Positions 1-7,368 of a stretch of DNA of 64,000 nucleotides are shown here, in pieces. A program made the position numbers and the translations under genes. The stretch lies in contig NZ_CP094997.1 in the NCBI RefSeq assembly GCF_022869785.1, forward strand, positions 4,464,001 to 4,528,000, in the 5' to 3' direction. The notes under the pieces are model-generated. The model made no database searches. It saw only the letters and a list, made by a program, of their open reading frames with translations, and was not told where the DNA came from. Positions within the stretch are counted from its first letter, which is position 1. Each line of letters starts with the position of its first letter. This stretch comes from Dyadobacter chenwenxiniae. Its GTDB lineage: Bacteria; Bacteroidota; Bacteroidia; Cytophagales; Spirosomataceae.

Positions 1-238
1 TTTCAAAGCCAGTCTTAACGTTGCACGGAATCTGCTCTATCCCATTCTTTTTAATAGAACAAATGATCACGTGCATTTGCCACAGGGTTATTTCGACATG
101 ATACCCCGCATCTTCCAAAATACCTTCAACGCAACACGTGTTGAGTCTACTGGACCAGTGACCTAATTTAAGGAAAGCCTCTTGCCAGTGCCAATTGTAT
201 TTGCCAATACAGTGTGTACATCCATAATAATTCGACAT
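1..238 (-). CDS. Hypothetical Cys/His-rich small protein, truncated by window edge
   Basis: An open minus-strand frame begins with ATG at 238 (protein start MSNYYGCTHC) and runs off the left edge without a stop, giving about 79 residues. It is rich in Cys, His and Trp, with CTHC near residues 7-10 and CC near residues 35-36, so metal binding is possible. I recognise no family. It lies downstream of the small gene at 300-506 on the same strand, with a hairpin between them, and may be part of the same transcript. By position it belongs to the mobile-element backbone. The ATG was chosen because AGGAAATTTAAG precedes it. Confidence 0.55.
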   Translation of the reverse strand, partial: MSNYYGCTHCIGKYNWHWQEAFLKLGHWSSRLNTCCVEGILEDAGYHVEITLWQMHVIICSIKKNGIEQIPCNVKTGFE

Positions 239-267
239 CTTAAATTTCCTTATAAGTGAGAGATAAA

Positions 268-291
268 GCCGGGCAAGTTGCCTTGCCCGGC
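268..291 (-). terminator. Hairpin terminator after the 300-506 gene
   Basis: Arms GCCGGGCAAG (268-277) and CTTGCCCGGC (282-291) pair perfectly around a 4-nt loop. On the minus strand the hairpin is followed by TTTATCT. It sits nine bases past the stop of the small gene, so it looks like an intrinsic terminator or attenuator with a short T tract. Confidence 0.6.
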
Positions 292-299
292 AGAACGGT

Positions 300-506
300 T
301 TAGTTCTCGCGAGGAATGTATTTGCGTATCGTTAATGGGGTTTGCTGACCAAAGATGTTTAGCACCAGGTTCATTCCGTCATTATCGGCGTGAATCCAAG
401 CGGCACCGGCTTTGTTCCAGTCTTTCTTATCGCTGTCCTTCTTATCGGTCAGGAAGTAGATTGTGTGGGTTGGGTATTTCTTTTCTGTTTGGTTTTCTTG
501 TGTCAT
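300..506 (-). CDS. Small conserved accessory protein (68 aa)
   Basis: The 68-residue protein is polar at the N-terminus and contains KAGAAWIHADNDGMNL, ending with a short positive tail. This W-x-H-x-D-x-x-G-[FM]-N-[LI] pattern recalls small uncharacterised proteins on proteobacterial mobile elements that carry IGAAWPHKDGKGFN-like motifs; that similarity is from memory and not searched. The start is supported by AAAGGAGA eight bases upstream. Just upstream lies the 160-nt hairpin element (521-680). If that element is a single-strand promoter, this gene would be expressed early after conjugative entry, which would fit an anti-defence or establishment role. That role is inference only. Confidence 0.65.
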   Translation of the reverse strand: MTQENQTEKKYPTHTIYFLTDKKDSDKKDWNKAGAAWIHADNDGMNLVLNIFGQQTPLTIRKYIPREN

Positions 507-520
507 CGTAATCTCCTTTC

Positions 521-680
521 AGTGTTGGTCGATGATGGCAGCAAAACAGCGCAAAGAAGACGTGACAGCTCCCCGGAGCGAAGCGGAGCCGTCAGGTGAT
601 TTTTTTGTACAGCAAAAAAATCAGGGATAAGCGTCGTCACGGATTTTGCGCTAGGCTGACAGCATATATCGACAAACACT
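521..680 (-). promoter_or_regulatory. 160-nt interrupted hairpin, candidate single-strand promoter or structured RNA
   Basis: Co-linear inverted arms nest as follows: AGTGTTGGTCGAT (521-533) with ATCGACAAACACT (668-680), 12 of 13 pairs; CAGC (539-542) with GCTG (655-658); AGCGCAAA (548-555) with TTTGCGCT (645-652); CGTGAC (561-566) with GTCACG (636-641). Inside are two further hairpins: GCTCC/GGAGC (568-589) and TGATTTTTTTG/CAAAAAAATCA (597-623). The outer arm ends 15 bases before the start codon at 506. The size and placement match the element at 8582-8743. Confidence 0.65.
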
Positions 681-714
681 GAAGGCAGGCTTTCGAACGT
701 GACATTAAAGACAA

Positions 715-1260
715 ATGGAAGTCAATAACTTAACCGACAAATTTCGTATGATAAACCGAGCCGATGTGTACTCGAAAATTGGAATGGCGCTCATATCCGC
801 GCAAAGGGTGGAGTTTGTTTCTGGCGAACTCTTGAAAGTATTAGAAAATTTTGATGGTGGTGGCTATCGAGTGACGACGATAGAATTCCTTGAAAAATCA
901 GCCAAGTCACAGAAAACATTTAAAACTCTGGGTGCGATATTCAGCTTGCACAAATTGAACCCGAAATTGATAATCGAAGACGAACTGGACTCCTATTTAA
1001 TCAAGAGAAATATTCTCGCGCATGAATTTTGGCGGCGATATCTGTACTCACTTTCGGAACAACAGAAAAAAGAAGCCCTGGATTTTTGTGACGATTTTGG
1101 GCGACACTCTCAGAGAGTGGAAAGTTTCTTCAAAGGATTAGTGTACTTTTTGTCACTTCGTTATGTAACGGATCGTTCGCAGCTCAGTGAGGAAATGCAA
1201 ACGTGGAGCGTTGATTTTAAGTATTTTACACAATCCTTAAACGATAAAGAACTGCACTGA
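715..1260 (+). CDS. HEPN-like hypothetical protein
   Basis: A 181-residue, mainly helical, soluble protein of unknown function. Residues 98-103 read RNILAH, an R-x4-H motif typical of HEPN ribonuclease domains and set in a helix as in that superfamily; it is followed by EFW. No partner nucleotidyltransferase or antitoxin adjoins it, although an AbiE pair lies 0.6 kb away on the opposite strand. It converges with the membrane protein at 1284-1757 with only 23 bases between. HEPN proteins are often RNases in toxin-antitoxin or abortive-infection systems. The short motif alone is weak evidence, so this remains a candidate. Confidence 0.55.
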   Translation: MEVNNLTDKFRMINRADVYSKIGMALISAQRVEFVSGELLKVLENFDGGGYRVTTIEFLEKSAKSQKTFKTLGAIFSLHKLNPKLIIEDELDSYLIKRNILAHEFWRRYLYSLSEQQKKEALDFCDDFGRHSQRVESFFKGLVYFLSLRYVTDRSQLSEEMQTWSVDFKYFTQSLNDKELH

Positions 1261-1283
1261 CAGACCCGTACGCTATCGGGTAT

Positions 1284-1757
1284 TCAAGAATGCAAATGCC
1301 GGGCGAACCAGGCAAAATCTCTTTCCAATACAATTTTGTTATCGTAAATATCCCGACCATCAACTGTCAGCGCCATTACCGTCAGTTGCCGGCGAACGTT
1401 ATCGAGCTTTGCATCATCCTCACAAACATCGAACTGCGTGGAAAACACCTCTAAAAACTTTCCTGGCAGAATAACTTTCTTTGAAGAACCCGTGATCCGC
1501 ATATGCATGTAAGAGCGCGGAGGCAGATCCAGACATTCTTCAATATCAGTATAAACCCTACCATCTTTTTTAAATTTAAGCCCTTCAATGATCAAAGGCC
1601 CAACGCCGTTATTTTGAACATGAACATACATAACCTTCCCGCGATCAAAGAAATTGATCTGAGGCAGAGGTTTCATAGATTTCTCGTTATGTGTCCGTTG
1701 TAAATAGGCTTGGTAAAATGTAGCAAGCAAGGCCAGAAGTGACAGCAAAATAGCCAT
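1284..1757 (-). CDS. Membrane-anchored hypothetical protein, copy 1
   Basis: A 157-residue protein starting with one hydrophobic segment (MAILLSLLALLATFYQAYL), then a soluble, beta-rich domain containing HVQNNGVGPLII, an immunoglobulin/CARDB-like sequence style. A paralogue of identical length lies at 3607-4080, roughly two thirds identical by eye, and the AbiE pair sits between the two. The pair look like a duplication. The function is unknown. A role in the inner membrane with the domain outside or inside cannot be decided from sequence. The second copy follows the radical-SAM gene and may belong to the peptide locus. Confidence 0.6.
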   Translation of the reverse strand: MAILLSLLALLATFYQAYLQRTHNEKSMKPLPQINFFDRGKVMYVHVQNNGVGPLIIEGLKFKKDGRVYTDIEECLDLPPRSYMHMRITGSSKKVILPGKFLEVFSTQFDVCEDDAKLDNVRRQLTVMALTVDGRDIYDNKIVLERDFAWFARHLHS

Positions 1758-1822
1758 TAGCCGATCCTTTCGCTAAAAACTTGTCGGCTCTGGATTTTCG
1801 TACGTAACAGGTTAAAACAGAT

Positions 1823-2821
1823 TTAACTGCCCTTGCTTATTGGCTGCCAATCTATCTGTGCAATACGGTCGCTGATGCGCTGCATCGATTTTTTGACTGA
1901 ATCGTCGGTGGGTAACGATCCAAAAACCAATGTACGAAAACTGCCATGATAAGCCGCAGCAAGCTCAGGCCAAATACGCTCAAGGCTAGAAAAAACCAAT
2001 GCCTCGGAAGGAGGGATATAAAGCCACTCGTTGCTATTGCGGAAGCTTTCCCGATCATCACGGGCAACCCTGTATAACATCTGGTCAAAATCTGGCGAGT
2101 TAAAGAAATCGGAAAGATCGTCCTGGCCCAGCATCTGGTGAAGGTCATAAACATGCCGGACTTTGCTGCGCAGATCCTTGACCGGGTTTTCCGTATGTGA
2201 AAAGCGAACAAGGCTCATGATTTTTTCACATAAAGTCCTTTGCGGGGCTAGCACTGACACTTCGAAAGGCGCAAGTCCATATTCTGCCGCCAAATCAGCC
2301 TGTCCGTTGAATACCATCATCTCATAGATAAAGGAATACACCTTCCCCTTGTTAGCAGGCTGCGACGACCCCAGCCAACTTGTTTCCAGAATAATCATGT
2401 CCCGCACCTGTCCAAAGTCGCCGGTAAAAGTCTTTGCGTAAGAATGTACCGTTTTACGGATCATCCCTTTCTTATTGGTAATGCCGATTGTTTCGATTTC
2501 CGGCATAAGCTCTGAAACAAGAGAACTGATTTGTTTCAGGCGTTCCTTTAGTTGGTTCGCAGATAACCCCGGCTCCTTTATGATTACCAAATCGATATCT
2601 TCCGAGAACCTGTTGATATAGCTAAAGCATTTGGAAAGCGCGGTTCCGCCTTTGAATACGGTGTGTTTACCTAAGGGCCCTTGAAAAATCCGCTGCAACA
2701 CAAGCGTTATCCAGTAATCCTTTTCAACATAAATCTCCGGCAAGCCCTTGTATTCTGCTGTGATGGACACGGCATCTTTAAAGAGTTCACGATCTTCATG
2801 CAATCTCATTGAATGTTCCAT
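1823..2821 (-). CDS. AbiEii/AbiGii-type nucleotidyltransferase toxin
   Basis: The protein carries the nucleotidyltransferase fingerprint of the AbiEii (PF08843) family: FKGGTALSK near residue 58 followed by FSEDIDL near residue 72, after the family-typical EKDYWITLVLQ. About 330 residues is normal. AbiEii toxins transfer nucleotides to RNA targets and cause growth arrest during phage infection; their activity is blocked by the cognate AbiEi. The frame overlaps the antitoxin gene upstream (2806-3534), indicating translational coupling. An internal ATG at 2809 (MRLHEDREL) is an equally good start and would reduce the overlap to 4 bases. Confidence 0.88.
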   Translation of the reverse strand: MEHSMRLHEDRELFKDAVSITAEYKGLPEIYVEKDYWITLVLQRIFQGPLGKHTVFKGGTALSKCFSYINRFSEDIDLVIIKEPGLSANQLKERLKQISSLVSELMPEIETIGITNKKGMIRKTVHSYAKTFTGDFGQVRDMIILETSWLGSSQPANKGKVYSFIYEMMVFNGQADLAAEYGLAPFEVSVLAPQRTLCEKIMSLVRFSHTENPVKDLRSKVRHVYDLHQMLGQDDLSDFFNSPDFDQMLYRVARDDRESFRNSNEWLYIPPSEALVFSSLERIWPELAAAYHGSFRTLVFGSLPTDDSVKKSMQRISDRIAQIDWQPISKGS

Positions 2822-3534
2822 TCCGGTGCTGACGGCAACAATCTATCATTAATTCCTAATTTGAAAACCGTCAAAGGATTGAGGCTCTCCTTTAAAATCT
2901 TCGCTATGGCCGCCTTTCCCATCACTGACAATATCGCCCCTAACAGTGCCCGGACACGCGGTGGGTATTTCAGGGCGTATCCGACTATCTCTGTGAGTTC
3001 GCCCTTCGTTAATTGACGAATTTGATTTGTGACAATCTCGATGGCCGCTTGCAGATCAAGGTCTGCAATATCTTTCATATCCTTCAATGCGTCGAGCAAC
3101 CCAAGCAGACGGTAATTGTCTTCACTGACATCGACATAGCTTTTTACCGCTGTCGCCTGGATGGTACCTCTGTTTATAAAAATGCGCCGGTCTCGGCTGG
3201 CTATCTGGATAATGGCGGGAACCTGGGTCGTCAGCCCCATTTGATTGTAAAGGTATGTCCCCGTGATGTAAGCAATCCGCTGGCTGTCCCGGTACAGGTA
3301 TGGCTTTAATATCTGTTCTTCGCCGGGCTTTTTCTCGCCGAAAATTGTTTTTTTCGGTTTGTAAAAGATGCCCTTAGACAATTTTCTGATTAGGCCCTTC
3401 TTTTGCAGCCGTTCCAGTACTTTAGCCGCAGACTGATATTGCCGGGCAGGTATTGTCAATTGCCCATACCCGAAGCTTGTATCATCTGGTATAGCTTTAA
3501 TTTGTTCCTGGATGGTTGCAGACAAATAGGTCAT
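2806..3534 (-). CDS. AbiEi-like antitoxin/transcriptional regulator (DUF6088-like)
   Basis: A 242-residue protein directly upstream of and overlapping the AbiEii toxin gene. Its N-terminal part (about residues 15-60) has winged-helix character: SAAKVLERLQKKGLIRKLSKGIFY, shown here for its helix plus wing GIFYKP pattern, is typical of AbiEi/DUF6088 antitoxins that bind their own promoter. The C-terminal half is helical and presumably contacts the regulated system. The upstream region contains a perfect 12-bp inverted repeat (3562-3595), the expected operator. Known AbiEi proteins are type IV antitoxins and negative autoregulators; that is family knowledge, not tested here. Confidence 0.82.
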   Translation of the reverse strand: MTYLSATIQEQIKAIPDDTSFGYGQLTIPARQYQSAAKVLERLQKKGLIRKLSKGIFYKPKKTIFGEKKPGEEQILKPYLYRDSQRIAYITGTYLYNQMGLTTQVPAIIQIASRDRRIFINRGTIQATAVKSYVDVSEDNYRLLGLLDALKDMKDIADLDLQAAIEIVTNQIRQLTKGELTEIVGYALKYPPRVRALLGAILSVMGKAAIAKILKESLNPLTVFKLGINDRLLPSAPEWNIQ

Positions 3535-3561
3535 GTCACTAAACTAGCATATTCACAGCAA

Positions 3562-3595
3562 AATGTCAAGTTTTTTAATCAATAAACTTGACATT
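3562..3595 (-). promoter_or_regulatory. Perfect inverted repeat, likely AbiEi operator and promoter
   Basis: Arms AATGTCAAGTTT (3562-3573) and AAACTTGACATT (3584-3595) are perfectly complementary with a 10-base spacer. On the minus strand the proximal arm contains TTGACA, followed 17 bases later by TAGTTTAG, close to both sigma-70 and Bacteroidota promoter spacing. The ATG of the antitoxin gene follows at 3534. Overlap of arm and -35 box fits autorepression. Confidence 0.65.
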
Positions 3596-3606
3596 AATTA
3601 AATATT

Positions 3607-4080
3607 TTATTCTTGTTGATGGCGGCAAAACCAGTCAAACTCTCTTTCCACGACGATCTCGTTGTCATAAATATCCCGGCCGGTTGCCATTAAATGCAGG
3701 CTGGCAAGCTGCCGCCTCACATTATTCATTTCAACTTCACCCGCATAATCCCCGAACCGGGTGGAAAACACTTCTAAAAATTCTCCGGGCAGCACAACCT
3801 TTTTCGAAGAACTCGTAATCTGCATATGCATATATGAGCGTGGGCACAGATCCAGACATGCTTCGATATCGGAGTAAGCCTCGCCATTTCTTGTAAAACT
3901 AAGGCTTTCGATGATCAATGGGCCGACACCGTTGTTTTGGACATGGATGTAGATGACCTTGCCACGATCGAAGAAGTCGATCTGGGGCAACGGTTTCAAG
4001 GACTTTTCATTATGAGCACGCTGCAGGTAAAGTTGGTAAAAAGTCGCAAGCAAGGCAAAGACGGAAATCGCTAACGCCAA
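3607..4080 (-). CDS. Membrane-anchored hypothetical protein, copy 2
   Basis: A 157-residue paralogue of the protein at 1284-1757, with the same plan: N-terminal hydrophobic segment (ALAISVFALLATFYQLYL), then DRGKVIYIHVQNNGVGPLII and a beta-rich domain, ending in a charged tail. It follows the radical-SAM gene (4115-5449) by 34 bases on the same strand, so it is probably the last gene of the recombinase, precursor, radical-SAM transcript. A role in handling, exporting or resisting the modified peptide is possible but not shown. The cysteine in CLDLCPRS is absent from copy 1. Confidence 0.6.
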   Translation of the reverse strand: MALAISVFALLATFYQLYLQRAHNEKSLKPLPQIDFFDRGKVIYIHVQNNGVGPLIIESLSFTRNGEAYSDIEACLDLCPRSYMHMQITSSSKKVVLPGEFLEVFSTRFGDYAGEVEMNNVRRQLASLHLMATGRDIYDNEIVVEREFDWFCRHQQE

Positions 4081-4114
4081 TTTCGGCTCCTTTCAGCACA
4101 AAAATAGTCTCTGG

Positions 4115-5449
4115 CTAAATGTTCTCATTTTTGTGGAGAGAATTCAAGCGTTCTCTCGCTTGCAGCTCATAAATCTTAGGAATGAATTTGTGATATATGC
4201 TGCATTGCGGGTCCTTCTGGTCTACCCGATAAACAGGGCAACCGCTTGTGCAAACGAAGCGATACCTGCATTTGAGGCAGTCACCGGAGCGGTCGTCCTC
4301 ATAATGGCTTCCCTGCTCGATCATATCGACCAAGTCCAAACTTGGATCGAATATGGAATGAGACCGTTCCGATTCGTCTCCGAAATGAACATGGCAATAT
4401 TTCAGAGAGCCATCGACATCGATTGCACCTCCGGAAAAACCCGAAGCACAAGTTTGAAAACCAAGCTCATTGGGTTTTAAGTCACAAAACTGATGACGCC
4501 TGGAAAATTGCCATCCGATATCAATAGCCTCTCCCATGATGCCGTAAGACGCGGAGAGATATGCTTCCAATGATACAGCATCGATGGTCTCGCCTTTTAC
4601 AATAGAATAGCGAAATGGGACATCGAGCGCGATCAGATACCGGGTCAGCTCCGGCAAAGCGGTCAGGTTTTGATTGCTGATTACTGTCGTTACCGACACA
4701 GAAATGCCATTCAACACGAGCTTACGCAAATTGGTGTCGACCACCGGGAAAGAACCCTTTCCTGACCGGAATTTCCGCGTCGCGTCATGCCTATCGCCCA
4801 CCCCGTCTATCGACACGCCATAGCCGATGTTATGCTGTTTGGAGAATTCAACCATCTCTTCATTCAGCATTGTCAGGTTGGTCAGGAATGAAAAATCGAT
4901 CACGCACCCAAACTGTTGCAATCTTTCCCTGGCAACCGGAATAAATGTCTGCCAGGCTCTAAACTGGCTTAACGGCTCACCGCCTGCCAAACGGAATTTC
5001 ACATGCCGGATTTTCCGATTGCGAACAGTTTCTTCCAACTTGTGCAGCAACTGGTTTCGGACGTGCTCAGACATTCCCTTCCCGTTGTTCAATGTCGCTA
5101 TATAACAATAGCTGCATCCTAGATTGCAAGCGTTGGTTGTATGGATCCAGAAATTCAACGATTTCGGTTGGAGCGTCTTTTGAGGGACACTGAAATGATC
5201 GTCAAACCGAACGATTTCAGTGCGGGAAAGCATTATCAAAAAGCGCTCCAACGTTTCCGTATTCACCCCGGTACGCATGGACAAAACCGCCAAAGGATCT
5301 CTACCGTTAACAGCATTAAGAATTTCGTACTGAACCTTATTCAAGATCCGGAAAGAGCCCGGAACAGCGCAGTTAACGGCATAGGCATGCTCCTCGTCAA
5401 TGGGACGGAGCAGCAGTTCAGGTGCTCGCCTGGGTATCATCGTTGTCAT
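4115..5449 (-). CDS. Radical SAM/SPASM peptide maturase with PqqD-like recognition domain
   Basis: The N-terminal 95 residues look like a PqqD-type RiPP recognition element (PGSFRILNKVQYEIL). The radical SAM core starts with CNLGCSYC (Cys at about 108, 112, 115), followed by GGEPL, and a SPASM region near residues 389-416 has CLKC, CTSGC and a further Cys that would bind auxiliary iron-sulfur clusters. Such enzymes modify a ribosomal precursor peptide by radical chemistry. The start is uncertain: ATG codons at 5491, 5449 and 5440 are in frame, and all overlap the precursor gene (5418-5594), implying translational coupling. I chose 5449 because the mature family-like sequence begins shortly after it. 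Confidence 0.85.
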   Translation of the reverse strand: MTTMIPRRAPELLLRPIDEEHAYAVNCAVPGSFRILNKVQYEILNAVNGRDPLAVLSMRTGVNTETLERFLIMLSRTEIVRFDDHFSVPQKTLQPKSLNFWIHTTNACNLGCSYCYIATLNNGKGMSEHVRNQLLHKLEETVRNRKIRHVKFRLAGGEPLSQFRAWQTFIPVARERLQQFGCVIDFSFLTNLTMLNEEMVEFSKQHNIGYGVSIDGVGDRHDATRKFRSGKGSFPVVDTNLRKLVLNGISVSVTTVISNQNLTALPELTRYLIALDVPFRYSIVKGETIDAVSLEAYLSASYGIMGEAIDIGWQFSRRHQFCDLKPNELGFQTCASGFSGGAIDVDGSLKYCHVHFGDESERSHSIFDPSLDLVDMIEQGSHYEDDRSGDCLKCRYRFVCTSGCPVYRVDQKDPQCSIYHKFIPKIYELQARERLNSLHKNENI

Positions 5450-5594
5450 CGTCAATGATGGAAGTATAGCCTGCACAGTCACAATCGGCATTCAAAGAAA
5501 AGCCGCCCAAAGAACGTTTCCCTTCCGAGCTTTCCCAAATTGCCAGTTCATCAAATAAAATGTCGCTGCTGTCTTGATAGGCCATTTTAGTCAT
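5418..5594 (-). CDS. Candidate RiPP precursor peptide (58 aa)
   Basis: A short minus-strand frame from ATG 5594 (alternative ATG 5585) to TGA 5418 encodes 58 residues. An acidic leader-like part, with DILFDELAIWE, is followed by SLGG and a Cys-containing part, GFSLNADCDCAGYTS, then an Asp-rich tail. Its 3' end overlaps the start of the radical-SAM maturase. Position, size, leader-like helix, GG and the C-x-C motif all fit a substrate of that enzyme. The nature of the crosslink is unknown: thioether (ranthipeptide/sactipeptide-like) at the two Cys is one option, and Tyr or Asp crosslinks are others. It does not match the precursor families I know. Confidence 0.72.
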   Translation of the reverse strand: MTKMAYQDSSDILFDELAIWESSEGKRSLGGFSLNADCDCAGYTSIIDDDNDDTQAST

Positions 5595-5629
5595 GTTTTA
5601 GTAGTTCTACTATATGTTGCCAGCTCATT

Positions 5630-6280
5630 TTATGTGAGTTGGCATTTCAGTTTTTGCAACAGGGCACAGACCGTACTTGGGTGCCATCGGCTGTTACCGC
5701 GAAAAGTCGGCACTGCTCTTCTATTTAATTCTTTGGCGACCGCACGAACCGATATGATCCCTTTCAATCTCAACTTCCATATAATTGGCAGCAGGCTCTT
5801 TGCAAATTCCTCTGATGCACGCCTGTTTGCGATTGCAAGCGCTTTCCCATTTTTTCCAAGCACAGTACCCTTACGGCGTGCAGCGTTTAATGCTGCTTTG
5901 GTATTCTCACTGATCCGCTGTCGATAATCCTCGGCAACCGCAGCCAAAATATGGATCGTAAGCCGGTTCGCGTGCGGGTTATCAGTGACAATAATCTCTA
6001 TATTAGATTTGACGATACCTGCGATCTGCTCAACATCACGTCCCAGCCTGTCCAGTCTGGCGACAATCAGCGTCGCTCTCATTTCCCTGCATAAGTTCAT
6101 TGCGTGGTACAAACCCACTCTGTATTTTCTGGTTGATCGCACTTCTATTACTTCCTGGACGAGTTCAAAACCATTTGCTTTACAGTAACTGACTACCGCC
6201 GACTGCTGCGCGTCAAGCCCGAGACCACTTCTACCTTGGCTGCTCGTCGAAACCCGATAGTACGCAATTGCCTGTTTCAT
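5630..6280 (-). CDS. Serine recombinase (resolvase/invertase family)
   Basis: A 216-residue protein. The N-terminal resolvase domain starts AIAYYRVSTSSQGRSGLGLD, with the catalytic Ser in the YxRVS motif, followed by ARLDRLGRD, the usual arginine-bearing helix motif. The C-terminal part (about 140-216) has a recombinase-type helix-turn-helix region (SVRAVAKELNRRAVPTFRG). It is a small recombinase rather than a large transposon integrase. It is the first gene of the minus-strand run that continues with the RiPP precursor 35 bases downstream. An inverted repeat in its upstream region (6313-6443) may be its recombination or control site. Confidence 0.87.
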   Translation of the reverse strand: MKQAIAYYRVSTSSQGRSGLGLDAQQSAVVSYCKANGFELVQEVIEVRSTRKYRVGLYHAMNLCREMRATLIVARLDRLGRDVEQIAGIVKSNIEIIVTDNPHANRLTIHILAAVAEDYRQRISENTKAALNAARRKGTVLGKNGKALAIANRRASEEFAKSLLPIIWKLRLKGIISVRAVAKELNRRAVPTFRGNSRWHPSTVCALLQKLKCQLT

Positions 6281-6312
6281 AGCCTTTTAAGCTCCTTCTG
6301 CACAGAGGTAAT

Positions 6313-6443
6313 CCATCGTTTATATTCGAACAGAATTTCTTTAAAATCCAGTTAGTGGGATTTAGAGAGCCATTGAAATACAGGGGGTTGGACAGGAGGG
6401 ATACGCTAAAAAAGCCACGCATATGTTCAGGGGTAAACGATGG
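6313..6443. repeat. Spaced inverted repeat upstream of serine recombinase
   Basis: CCATCGTTTA (6313-6322) and TAAACGATGG (6434-6443) are perfectly complementary; inside them GAACA (6328-6332) pairs with TGTTC (6424-6428). The 131-base span lies 33 bases upstream of the recombinase start. It may be a res-like site with two subsites, or a weaker relative of the hairpin elements at 521-680 and 8582-8743. The remaining bases from 6281 to 6683 hold no gene. Confidence 0.4.
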
Positions 6444-6683
6444 TTTACATATAAACAAATCCCGGTTGCTTAAACTTAAAATTTCAGTCAGAAACTCTTA
6501 GCGATTTATAACGGCTAGCATCATGCAACTAGGGCTGAGGGATTTGAGACTTATCAATACCGTAGGCTGCTGGTTAACAGCTACATAACAAAAAAAACTT
6601 ACTGAGCTCGTTATTCATGACCTTTCAATTGGACTTAAATCATATTTTAGTTAAATTTCAGAAGTAAACTAAATAGAATTGAA

Positions 6684-6914
6684 ATGGGAAAAGATCAGCA
6701 TGTAACAAAACACGAAAACGGTTGGAAAGTAATTGGAGAAGGTAATAAAAAGGCTACTGGCGTATTCGATACTCAGAAAGAAGCCATCGAAAAAGCCCGC
6801 TCCATTGCAAAGAACCAAGAGTCAGAGGTAGTCATACATCGTTCTAAGGGAGGCATTCGCGATTCCGACTCTTACGGAAACGACCCCAACCCTCCCAAAG
6901 ACAAAAAACACTAA
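6684..6914 (+). CDS. DUF2188 family small protein
   Basis: The 76-residue sequence has the DUF2188 pattern: HVTKHENGWKVIGEGNKKAT, then FDTQKEAIEKARSIAKNQ, then EVVIHRSKGGIRDSDSYGND and a basic proline-rich tail, so the family call is firm. The function of DUF2188 is not known; the fold suggests a small single-domain protein acting in the cytoplasm, and members are common on accessory elements as well as chromosomes. It is a monocistronic gene, transcribed away from the recombinase, with a strong hairpin downstream at 6972-6996. Confidence 0.82.
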   Translation: MGKDQHVTKHENGWKVIGEGNKKATGVFDTQKEAIEKARSIAKNQESEVVIHRSKGGIRDSDSYGNDPNPPKDKKH

Positions 6915-6971
6915 ATAATAGGTGATTCGAGGCTTAGTTTGAGGTTGTCGATTCCAGTCTGGATTCGATTT

Positions 6972-6996
6972 ATTTGCAGTTTTCCAAACTGCAAAT
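6972..6996 (+). terminator. Hairpin downstream of DUF2188 gene
   Basis: Perfect 11-bp arms ATTTGCAGTTT (6972-6982) and AAACTGCAAAT (6986-6996) with a 3-base loop. There is no long T tract, so it may be a terminator or a protein-binding palindrome. A second inverted repeat follows, AAACGGCCG (7001-7009) with CGGCCGTTT (7048-7056). Confidence 0.5.
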
Positions 6997-7110
6997 ACTT
7001 AAACGGCCGCCCACCTGCTGCATATCAGACCTACAAATAACTCAATCCGGCCGTTTGTTCATTTCTTTATACTTTTAGGCCTACAACTGCTAAAATGCCG
7101 AAAAGAGGCT

Positions 7111-7368
7111 ATGGCATTAGAAGGATACCACTTCATAAGAGAGATTGAGAAGTTTAATACCGATTCATACATTCCACACCTTGGATGGATTGCGACGACT
7201 ATCACTACGCTCAAAATCTATTCCCGGTTCGACTCTCCGTTCTTTTACCTGCACGATGAAGTGCAGGACAGGTTATCCGAATTCTTAACGGAAGATCCTA
7301 AAAAGTTGAAATCGAAACAAGAATATGATAAGGTTATGAAGGCTTATCATATTTTCAGGGGCGTCTGA
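7111..7368 (+). CDS. Hypothetical protein (85 aa)
   Basis: An 85-residue soluble frame starting MALEGYHFIREIEKF, with aromatic residues spread throughout and a charged C-terminal third (EDPKKLKSKQEYDKVMKAY). I recognise no domain. No strong ribosome site is visible, although AAAAGAGG lies ten bases upstream. It stands between the DUF2188 gene and the ArdC-like gene, and could be an accessory gene of the element. The 280 bases after it (7369-7652) contain only short competing frames on both strands and no convincing gene. Confidence 0.45.
   Translation: MALEGYHFIREIEKFNTDSYIPHLGWIATTITTLKIYSRFDSPFFYLHDEVQDRLSEFLTEDPKKLKSKQEYDKVMKAYHIFRGV

Noticed and set aside
6231..6458. 75-codon minus-strand frame over the recombinase start
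   Set aside because: Overlaps the strongly supported serine recombinase in another frame and lies over its promoter region.
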